Origin: Branchiostoma floridae
Taxonomy: Eukaryota > Chordata > Leptocardii > Amphioxiformes > Branchiostomatidae
Length of the DNA stretch: 64,000 nucleotides
Reading direction: 5' to 3'
Assembly (NCBI RefSeq): GCF_000003815.2
Contig: NW_023365763.1
Location: forward strand, 1-64,000
Shown here piece by piece: positions 44,343 to 54,169 of the stretch (position 1 is its first letter; every line of letters begins with the position of its first letter). The position numbers were made by a program, and so were the translations under genes. The notes beneath the pieces were generated by a model. It was not told where the DNA came from. It made no database searches and saw only the letters and a list, made by a program, of their open reading frames with translations.

Positions 44343-47300
44343 TCACAGGAGCTGTGGTTTGGGAAGCTTGGTCCACTCTGACGAGCTCCAGCTGTCAGAA
44401 GAGGATGTGAAGTTTGTGGAGTTGTCTGCAAACGTTCTGTACTCTGTGAAACAGGCGATGTCCAGCAGGGGGACAAACTCATCTTCTCCATCAACTGGGG
44501 AGAACAATGAGAGGGGAAGAATTATATACAGGACTGGAAGAAACTTAGCCTAGTAACCAGACATAATATAGCTCCTGAGTCTCTTCTGTCCTCTCCACAA
44601 ATATTTGTATTTTGTACAAGTATTTGCGGAGCAGACAGAAGAGACTCATGAGCTATAATATGGCTGGATACCAGGCTAGAAGAAACTTTGAGATGGTTAC
44701 TGGGAAAGAATTTTCGAATCAAGCAATTTTACAAGTATCTATAGGAGGTAGGCATTGACTCGATATAGAATGAGTTGCCATTTTTTTCTGAACTGTTTTT
44801 GCAAGATCTCTTAGTATTGTGACAAACTGGGGCAATCATAGGTTCTATGTTCAACGTATGAATATCTGTTATCTCATTTAGTACACTGAAATAAAAGTTT
44901 ATTATTTGTTTTAGTAACGCCATTTGATATTACTTTCTGACATGAAGCACTATTTCTTGATGATGTAAAATTTTCAAGTTACAACATGTTAGGTGACAAA
45001 CTCAAGAAATGTCATCATATTTACAATAAAAAGAGAAAAATATGAGACTGCAGCTTAAGCAACGGAAAAAAGTTACAGTTACAGAAGTATGAAAATGTGA
45101 ATCAAACGAACACACACTGCCAGAATGTACAGCAAAGAAACCAGTACTTACCGCTTGTAAACACAACTTTCAAGCTACATGGAGAAGCACAGATCAAGCA
45201 ACATGCAGAAGGGAAGAAAATCTGTAGTAAGTGATCTGCTGCTGCAAAGGTCTACATCAGGTCTACACTACATCAGGTCTGCACTACAACAGGTCTACAC
45301 TATATTAGGTATACACTATATTAGGTGTACACTACATTAGGCCTCCTTTCCACTAGACGGTGATCCTTGAGCAACTGTCCAGCAATCAAAATTGAATGTG
45401 GGCCTTTATTTCATAATATGATGTACAAGGTGACTTAAAAACAACAAAATTTATTTCATTGTATAATGTACAAGGTGACTTAAAAACAACAAAACATACA
45501 ATTTTTTTTTTGTTATCTATTGAATGTAATGAACAAGCTGTCAAATTTTTAGTCACTCAACAGTCACAACCTGCCGTAAAAAGGAAGTGTTAGCAACTAC
45601 AGTGACTGTTACACATGGCCATACTGATCAATGGACCAGTTGAAGTTGTACAATTTCAATTTTTTTAGTCATCTTGAATATTGCATGCACTAAGTTGAGT
45701 ACATGATCAATGTCTTATTCTTGGCAGGTGTCAAAGCCATGTACATGAAGTACAATGTAGACAACCATGCATAATAATTGCCTTTAAAAGTTACATTATT
45801 TTTAAAAGAATACAGAGGACGTTTATTGTTTACTGTATTAAAATATAGTTGACGAGATTTAATAAAATATGTGAGAAGCAAAGTTAAAGTTACATTAAAT
45901 GCCAGAGTCCAGCAAAATAGAAATAATACAATGTCATGTACTAAGCAACTGAAATATACAACTGAATAATTGATGGTTCATCTAACAGAAAGCTTGCATA
46001 AGGTGAATCTGTGTTTGGAATAAAGCATTCAATTTGTCAATACATGAGCCACTTACTTTCTGAGAGCAGCCCTACGTTTCCATTGATGAGGCTGGCGCGT
46101 TGGTCGGATTCGTAGGACGTGGACAAACCCTCGTCTTGCGATGGCGTGACGCTGCGTGATGTGGCGGGGTCTGGGGTGATGGGGACAGACTGTACGCTGA
46201 AGTCAGAGTGCCACGGACAGGCGCAGTGGCACCCCTGCCAACCTCTGTACACTAGGGAGTTCAGGAAGGCTTGCAGGGGGTTCAGGATGGCCTAGGGGGA
46301 GGGGGCAAATATGAAATTGTATGAATAAACCATGAATGTGAGGCAAAGCACTGAACATCTTTAAATACTCGTGGTGGTTTTATCTTCCCTTGCGGACCCC
46401 TGTACACTAGGGAGTTCAGGAAGGCTTGCAGGGGGTTCAGGATGGCCTGGAGGGGGGGTGTAGGGGGGACATGTTTAAGTACTGTACAAAAGTAAATCTT
46501 AAAATAGTGATTATAATTTCCCAGTGCAGTGAAACCCTCACTATACCGTGACTTTATGACACCATAAATATTGCATTTCCAATGTATTCTACAATATAAC
46601 TGCACAACAGAATTGTTTCAACCAGAAACTTACATTGTAGAACCAAGGACGTATTTTCAACCTCCTTGGTAGAACACTGCAAAAACCTTATTTTCCCTTA
46701 TACCTCAAAATACAGGTTGCAATTAGGATTCTATCCGATAGTCATTGTATGCTTGCTTGAGGAACCCACACTCACTAAATCACAAAAAGAGCCAACAACA
46801 TTTTGGCCTCTAAATGATAGATACCAACTTAAGGATAAAACTCAGCGTCTTTATAATATTGTGCTTTTAACATTTGAAATACTGGGAAACATAAAGGATG
46901 AGTTTGTAAGGATTTTGGTTAAACCTACCATCATATACCATAGGATATGAACAACTGCCTGGTAAACAAAATTCTGTGCTGTCAAGTTGTCCCCAGCAAA
47001 GATCAGGACTCCATTCAGGACATTTGGTATCCAACTGAGGAGAAAATAAGAACAACATTTATGTTATACATGTGAATTAAGAGCAGCAATGTGTCATACA
47101 TTGTTCAACATTGCAGTATATAGTTAACATAGAAATGGTATTTATTTACTCATTCACTCATTGTCTTTTTCATCTCAAGACAACTGAATTGCCCTTTCAA
47201 CTTACAAAAGTCAATTTCCAAGAGGGCCCAGCATAGAGAACCATTCAACAAATTGTGTATTTCAACTACTAAAATATGTATCTTGAAATGAAATAACCCT

Positions 47301-50300
47301 TCCTCAAAGTATACAGTAACCATTTTACATTGACAGTCATTCAGGGACACATCATCAAAATAAAAGACTATTTCAACAAACTTGAAAAATTGAGCTAGTC
47401 AACTTACCAAGCAAAGAAGACCAGTACAACATTGAAGAACTTCAGCCTGACAGACTGAACGATGGCTCTCTCAATGTCTGTGTACTTCCCTCTTCTGCTC
47501 TTTAGAATGGACGGAACTACATACACAGGAGGAAACAAAACAAAGCTCTCAGAAATGTTTTATGACAGTTTATTTCTTCAATCTTATCATGAAAGTTCAC
47601 ATGAAAATGATCTTAATTTCTTATGAGGACCAGACTTTAAGCGTAACACAGAATTGCAAAAAAGCAGGGTACATTCGAGCTCACTGTCGACATTTAATAG
47701 TGACGAGGGGTGACATAGGTTATCTGACACTTTCGACACGTTGCTGCAGTCATGTGGCTCTAACCTCCCAGAAGCTGCAGTAGACGGGTCCATCCCATGA
47801 ACAAGGCCGATGGGGCGGCCCAAAATTTTGGTAAGTCCCAATTCTTCTCTAAGTGTTTGTCACATAAAGTTTGGTCTTCATTCATTTCATCAAATGTTTA
47901 ACTTACAAATTTTACATAGTATCACACAAATCTGAAAAATAAGCTTTGTTGTATAAAATGGAGAAAATCTTTTGATTACATTTTTCTCAAACAAGTGACA
48001 AAGAATAGGTACCGGAAGTACCAATGATTATAATTATAGCCTTACCTGATCTTGAAGATAATATGTACAGGATTGGGTTGAGGATCATAACCAGGACAAT
48101 GGGGATGTAGGTGGACAGGTAGTAAGGGACCAAGTGTTCCTTCTTTTCTTCACATCTGTCAAAAGGAGATAAGACTCAGGTGGAAAAAAAATTGCTAGTG
48201 CTACAAAAATGTATCAAATCCATGTGCATGTATGTGTACTGTACTACACAGAACAGATGTACCACAAATTCAATTATTTTTACAGTGACCTAATTTTTCA
48301 AGATTTACAGTAAAAAGTAGAAAGGCAATGTTTGTGAAAACATTTAACAAATACACACAGCAAAAAAGGTTTCTAACTTTGGCAAGATTTTGAGACACTT
48401 TCTGTCTCTTCTTCAACCCATAAATGAGACCTCTAGTGTTCTTGACTGCCAACCAATATTTGGTTAAATGGCACTTGAAATAACAAAATACATTTTTTTT
48501 TAAAGAAAAAGCTTAACACTCTAAATGATGATTGTAAATACATTGTTTTACTTACTCCAAACCCGAAGGATAGAAGAGAAATGTCAGCCCCTCCCCGGTC
48601 AGAACAACTGCCATTCCCCAGCTGATGAGGTGATACACCCACAGTTTACTGTAAGAAAAGTATACAACATGATTCAACAAGAGTTCAAGAATTTCATATG
48701 TCTGTGATCTTCTTGTATGTATTGTTTATTTGTAGTTCATTGCTTATGCAAATAAGGGTTTGATTGACATTACTTGCATGTCCATTGCTTACTTCTGTGT
48801 CACTCTCAGTCTACTGTGAACATAACTGCCATATGGAAAATATATAAAATTTAATGCAAAGACTGACCAAAAATAATACTAGTAACTCCCCATGAATTAG
48901 TAGTCTCTTCCATTGAGCCCATGACCTGGAATGTCTGTCAGGGTTGATGAATGTCTAATTCTACCAACTCAGTCTGGACTCTACCCCCTGTCACCCTTGC
49001 AACACTGACATTTTGCCAAATTACAACCTGGTAGCACAGCATACATGTTATATAGCATATGGCAGATAGCATAATGATACAGAATAGCAACTGCCAAAAC
49101 ACAGACACACAAAAACATTGCCTCCATACAAGGAGTGTACATACATGTACCTCTCTAAACAGAGGTGACATTTGATTGGAATGATACCACATCGACAAAC
49201 ACAATAAAAAAATGAAGCCAACTGTTTACCCTGCTGACCTCCCAAAAGGACATTTACAGTGACCTGATATGCCCTTCACCATGTCAACAGAGTTCCTCAT
49301 CAATGTTTGCTGTTAGTGCAGTAATATTTACCCATGGCACCAACGTGCCAGGCAACTCTTGACACTAATTGTTTTCACACAGGCTCTAAGCCTTGCTAAC
49401 ATACGGGAGCCAGGGTTTTCAATCTTTGATTGATCATGGAAAGCTTCAAAGCTCACAGTACTTTCATCATTTAGTATAAATTGGATTAAATATGCTACAA
49501 ACATACAATATTATTAATCCATAATCATTCTCCAAATCAAATTTAGTTTGAGATTATACAAATGCCAACCAACCCTTGCGATTTGAAAAAATCTTTAACA
49601 TTTGTAGGTAATTTTCACTTACCTAATATTATACTGACAGCATCTTTATATCAAAAGAAATAAAAAATAATTATAATAATTCACTTCAAAAGAAATAAAA
49701 ACAAAATACTTAGGAATTTTTTATTACAAAACAAACAAAAGAAAAACCAATTCTTTACTACAAAAGAAATAAAAAATAATAATTAGATAAAACAATTTAT
49801 TACCATGGTCTCATCTTCAAACAACCATGACTTAAGTCAAGATTCCTAGGCTAAGAGAATCATGATCTTATTTGCCAATTTTTGCATAAATTATCTGGTT
49901 TATTGATTATGATCATTTCAATTCATACACAAAACTTGATAGACAAAACCATGCATATTTCAAGAAGAAAGGGATTCTATTTTGTTAGACTCTTTGACCA
50001 TACTGACTTTGTTGAAGATATTTCCAAGTTAGGAGCAATTGAAAAATGCCAAATGGGCAATATGTGTCACTGAGTAAATCAAAAACTTGGTGCACAAAAA
50101 AAAGGACTTTATTTTGTTAGACTGTTTAACAATAACAACTTTGTTGCAGAGATTCCCAACTTAGGGGAAATTGAAAAATGCCAAATGGGCAAAATGTGGT
50201 TGAATGAAGCAATAAACACTAACCTGAGTCCGTTGAACCCCTTCATGATTACAAACACATCCACCGCATAGCAGAACGTCCAGAAGTAAGTTGTGATGTA

Positions 50301-52004
50301 AAACAACTGGATCCAGCCCTGAGAGAGGGAGGGGGGTACACACACAATAAACAGTTTAGAATTATCTGTTTGAGTGGCCCCGGGCGACGGTAGGTCTATT
50401 TATCGCTATGCTCCCGACCTACAGTCGCGGACACCAACGTTGATCAAAATGAAAAAATCGCGGAATAAACGAGCCGCGGCACTACCGGTAATCTTCCAAT
50501 CTCTGGGTGTCCCTCACTTCCTAACAGCCTTACCTAGCGAGCCGCGAGCAAGCAAACAATTGATTGATTGTAACATCTCTGTAAAACAAAGTCCTGTCTT
50601 ATGTTGAAATTTTTTCTGCCAATGAGATCTACAAGCTCTAGTCTAAATTACAATTTCAGTAGTAATAGAATAACTTTATTGCGCAACAATTGTAACAGTT
50701 ACAATGTATGGCAATGTGAACAACTATATACTAATACAAATAACTAACAACTAATGTAATATAATATAACAGTATAAACAATCTAGTGAGTATCATAAAG
50801 CATTATCTCGTTTTTGCAATGAGTTGTAAATAAATTGGCCAACGTAGGCAGATATATGAACAGGACATGATAATATGCCCAGTATTATTATCTCATCATT
50901 GCATAATCTCTAAGGATCAGCCGATGTCTGCAGGTGAACGTGCCACATTCACCATGATAGGGTAGATTTTAAAGCAAAAAATACAGTCAACTCTCTGGCA
51001 ATTTGGGATTCTCTACCTTCTGCATGGCAATCAACAGATAAAGTGGAATCTTGTTGACAGTGTGACAGTAGCTTAAGAAACAAGCCTTATGCTCCAGCAA
51101 AGCAACTGTTACAATATATATTTAATGCAGTTTTGGTTTATCAGTGCATTGAAAATCTTGCACCACTTACCCCTACAAATGCACAGAAAAGTGTGGCTGG
51201 AGAAGCACTATCACTTAAAAGATTCCCACCAGCTAACCACACCATGGAGCGAAAAAAAATACCTGAAAAAGGAAAGACAAGAAATAAGGGACAAGTTACA
51301 AACCTTTTTGCCTGTAAGTATCTTTAAAGTTAATCTCCTTGATCAGTGTTGACAAAGTCACATAGATGTACTACTTTTAAACACAGTTGAAAAGAACATG
51401 AATATTTTCCTGATTTATCAAATTAGGGCACACGAGACTTTCCATACCAACAGCAATGTAACAGAAGAGTTCTACAAAATGTACACTCATATGCTGTAAA
51501 ATTCATTGTCATTTTTGTGGTTAATTAATTTCTTGGATAAAGGGATAAAGGGAAAAGGTTTTCCTTGCATTTCAAGTTGGCAGTTACATCAATTCTCAGT
51601 AAAAATATAGTAGAAAATTGCTATGGAAACACACATTTGTGGTGTCATGGTAGAGAGGTCACAGCCAAAAAAATGTAAAATAAAATCAACACAAACATTA
51701 CAAGATTTGATAAAAATTACATTATTTAGGAATACTCACCTAGACAAGCTAAGAGGTCCGCCACGATTAACCACATGACGATTCTCTTCTGTGAAGTGAA
51801 CGGATCCCGGCTTCGTCTCATCAGTCTCATGGACTCTGCAGCAGTTACTCTCTTCGGCAGAAGCTGCACTATAGTCCCTACAATGCTGAACACCGAGCTT
51901 GCCAGGCAGACTACATTGTAACGCGGGTTCTGGTAGTTTATGACCCACCCGCTCAGGTGATCGTCTCCTACACAGCAGAAGCTTACCAGCTCTGGTGACG
52001 CCAT
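44343..52004 (-). CDS. GPR143: GPR143 (ocular albinism type 1-like GPCR), nine exons, 418 aa
   Basis: Exons: 52004-51740, 51262-51171, 50318-50224, 48648-48556, 48155-48046, 47516-47408, 47034-46929, 46291-46057, 44494-44343; every phase agrees (1257 bases). The start MASPELVSFCC and the length match human GPR143 (404 aa). Conserved pieces: WIQLFYITTYFWTFCYAVDV (TM3), KLWVYHLISWGMAVV (TM4), YYLSTYIPIVLVMILNPILY (TM5), KYTDIERAIVQSVRLKFF, AILNPLQAFLNSLVYRGWQG (TM7 end). Exon 2 is hidden under longer antisense frames and encodes RSMVWLAGG. The vertebrate protein sits in melanosomes and lysosomes and is proposed to bind L-DOPA; here a role in pigment cells is inferred. The last exon gives an acidic tail (DGEDEFVPLLD). 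A second copy of exon 8's start lies in intron 7. Head-to-head with BRIP1, about 2 kb apart. Confidence 0.95.
44546..44678. mobile_element. Palindromic MITE with exact 9-base duplication GAAGAAACT
   Basis: Ends TAGCCT and AGGCTA, with arms containing AGAGACTC and GACAGAAGAG inverted copies. GAAGAAACT stands on both sides (44537-44545, 44679-44687). A nine-base duplication is typical of Mutator-like elements. 133 bases. In GPR143 intron 8. Confidence 0.85.
45249..45341. repeat. 16-base tandem repeat, about six copies
   Basis: Unit GGTCTACACTACATCA, diverging along the array (CTATATTA in later copies). In GPR143 intron 8. A second small duplication (GTACAAGGTGACTTAAAAAC twice) follows at about 45420-45497. 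Confidence 0.85.
46391..46450 (-). other. Duplicate of the start of GPR143 exon 8
   Basis: The minus strand repeats the acceptor and first 17 codons of exon 8 almost exactly (AILNPLQAFLNSLVYRG), 155 bases upstream of the real exon. Its acceptor (CTCCAG) is intact. After the copied part the frame continues with unrelated residues (PQGKIKPPRV) and stays open into the true exon's acceptor. It could be an alternative terminal exon or a harmless partial duplication. Confidence 0.85.
46565..46690. repeat. Fragment of the same dispersed repeat
   Basis: Shares ACAGAATTGTTTCAACC and ACACTGCAAAAACCTTATTT with 55175-55292. In GPR143 intron 7. Confidence 0.65.
49964..50206. repeat. Tandem duplication, unit about 130 bases
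   Basis: Two units share TATTTTGTTAGACT and TGAAAAATGCCAAATGGGCA. In the GPR143 intron between exons 3 and 4. Confidence 0.75.
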
Positions 52005-52274
52005 GTTGTTTTTCTAGAGTTTGGCTGAAACAGGGATTTTTTAAACCTCCTCGCAAGGCACACCCACGGAGCTTTGTTATAAGTGGTTGCCTGGGATAGT
52101 CTATATGAATCCAACAAACACAATCCCTGGTGACGTGTGGCTACTTTCAACACATTTGTTGCCATGCACCGAGAAATTGTTTTTTCATTATCTCTGCTTC
52201 CTTATTGGATAGGTGCATCTGAGTAACACAACCAGTTTGATGATCATGGGTCCATCTGAAAAACAAAAGTGACA

Positions 52275-52492
52275 GCAGGGCTCAAAATACTGGGTGCATG
52301 TGCACCCAGGTGCACCCAAAATTAGAGCTGGGCACCCAATTATTTTCTGTCGGTGCACAGGGTGCACCCAAATATTTCCTTGGGTTTATGTATGTAAAGA
52401 TATCAAAGTATACTAGTATACATCATATTCTTGACACTTTTCAGGGCACCCAATTTGGTGCACCTAATCCCAAAAATGAATTTCGAGCCCTG
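52275..52492. mobile_element. hAT-like MITE (imperfect flanks)
   Basis: Starts CAGGGCTCAAAATACTGGGT and ends GAATTTCGAGCCCTG. Flanks AGTGACAG and GTGACAAT share GTGACA one base out of register, so the duplication is worn. A partial relative begins at 54872 (CAGGGCTCGAAATACCACC). Confidence 0.6.
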
Positions 52493-52509
52493 GTGACAAT
52501 CTTTTTAAT

Positions 52510-52680
52510 TAGTCTGCTGGAGCTTGGTCATCTAGATTCCATTCCGTGAATCGGTTTGCCTGAGTTCAATCCCAGGGTCAGCTCAGCTCAGACATATTGT
52601 AAGGGATTGCATTCGTCTTTCAAAAGGGACGTAAAATGGAGGTCCTGTATTCAAGAAGGTGCCTCATGTAAACAGACTCA
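52510..52680 (+). repeat. tRNA-derived SINE-like element
   Basis: Box B-like GAGTTCAATCCC at 52562, followed by TTTCAAAAGGGACGTAAAAT and GGAGGTCCTGTATTCAAG. The second block matches the element at 34208-34345. Confidence 0.6.
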
Positions 52681-52986
52681 TTACTGAGATTGGGTACCTA
52701 CTGTCTGCAATAATGTCACCAAGGGAAATTAGTACTTTTAGGTCTCTACTGAATTATTTACATATTCACACTCACTTTCACTCCATTTCCATGAACACTT
52801 TCACTTTCGCCTCATTTGCATGACCACTTTCACTCTCACATCATGCTCCACTGACAAAGCTAGTATTATTTGACTCATAACCAATCTCTTATAAAAGGTG
52901 ACATGAAATTTTGACCATATGTCATTATGTGCCTTATCTTTATCAGGATACAGTTTTCAGAGAATCCATTCACTTGCCCCTTGGAC

Positions 52987-53050
52987 AAACTATGGTGCGT
53001 GGTGTCTTGTTGTTTCTTGTGTGGACACAAGAAACAAGACACCATAGTTT
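52987..53050. other. 64-base hairpin
   Basis: Right arm CACAAGAAACAAGACACC plus ATAGTTT pairs fully with the left arm apart from two small bulges (7 and 3 bases), around a loop TGGA. It could be a MITE remnant or a small-RNA precursor; no known microRNA seed recognised. Confidence 0.6.
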
Positions 53051-53882
53051 CCACACCTGCAAGCTATACAAAAAGATTTAACAGCGGTTTGAATAAGCTC
53101 AAAAAAGGGAGGGCCTGTCACGCAAATCCTAATTGGATCAAGGACATTATATAAAAGATTGGATCAACTTGTTTAGTTGGTTCAACCTCCTTGGTTGGTT
53201 AACCAAGTTTTTACTTCTTTGGTTTGATTCTTTAGAATTCAATTACCTATCCCCAATGCATTCCTAGCTAAATATTTGAGAATTCGATTCATAAATGTTT
53301 TTATCTCTCGGTTCACTGATGATATCAGGAAACAAACAAACACAAACACCGGTGACACATGCCAAGAGCGTACAGTAAACCAATGAGTAAACATCTAACC
53401 GAAGAAGATGTAGGAAGCCAGGACAAGCCTGTCAAACTTTCGCTCAAATAAATCCACAAAGTTCGAATTTTACAGCACATACCGACCTGTAGTGCCCTCG
53501 TTGCCTTCTCTCTGTTTTCTTTTGTAAAAGGATAACAAGTACACGAGCTAAACAATCAAACTTATCGATCAGAAAAGCTGTTAAAACAGATCGCTCTCTT
53601 GATGGCCGGCTGCGTCTGTCTTGTTTTCCAAGTCATATGATGACTTAACCTTTAACCTCCAATTCGGAACAGTACACTATTGTATTGGTAATACATTTCT
53701 TTAGGATTTTGTACACGTACATAACTTCATTGTACACGTATTCTTATTTCATTAAGACACTTTGCAATCATTTATCGCGTCTTATATTTCAATATTCTTT
53801 AGACAAAATTAATAGGTTTATCAAGTTATGTACTTTAACTTTAACCCCCGCATTTTGAGTGTACTAATCTAGTGGTAAAATG

Positions 53883-53890
53883 GCGCCAAA
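53883..53890 (-). promoter_or_regulatory. Candidate E2F site upstream of BRIP1
   Basis: The minus strand reads TTTGGCGC, a consensus E2F motif, about 40 bases upstream of the inferred first-exon donor. Mammalian BRIP1 is cell-cycle regulated, so this fits, but a single 8-mer is weak evidence. Confidence 0.4.
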
Positions 53891-54169
53891 CTCGAACTGA
53901 AGTGCATTCCACAGACGTCAGGGGCCGAAAATGTGAGTTATCTACGTAACTTTGCGCCATGAAACTTTGTGCGAAAGTACCTTACGTCATTTACAAGCGT
54001 ACCCTTTGTTTTTATTAGTAATATTCGATGCTTTTCTGTGGTTTTCTCTGGGAGAAGGTGTGGGGAGGGGGGCATCAGCAGAGAATTTGAACTGAAGGTG
54101 AAAGTGAAACGTTTATCGATAGGAAACTTGGTAAACTTGAATGTTGATTTGTGTTTTTCACAGTCCAGA

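Larger units (their letters stand above)
52005..54169. other. Divergent promoter region of GPR143 and BRIP1
   Basis: Contains a hAT-like element (52275-52492), a SINE-like element (52510-52680), a strong hairpin (52987-53050) and an E2F-type site (53883-53890). A likely BRIP1 5' UTR exon ends at 53932 (AAAT|GTGAGT) and splices to an acceptor at 54163. No other coding exon seen. Confidence 0.6.

Noticed and set aside
50374-50607. 77-codon plus-strand frame
   Set aside because: No recognisable domain, sits in a GPR143 intron; may be a repeat fragment but no ends were found.
51089-51352. Plus-strand open frames of 64 and 87 codons
   Set aside because: They overlie GPR143 exon 2 on the minus strand, which has good splice sites, correct phase and clear family similarity.
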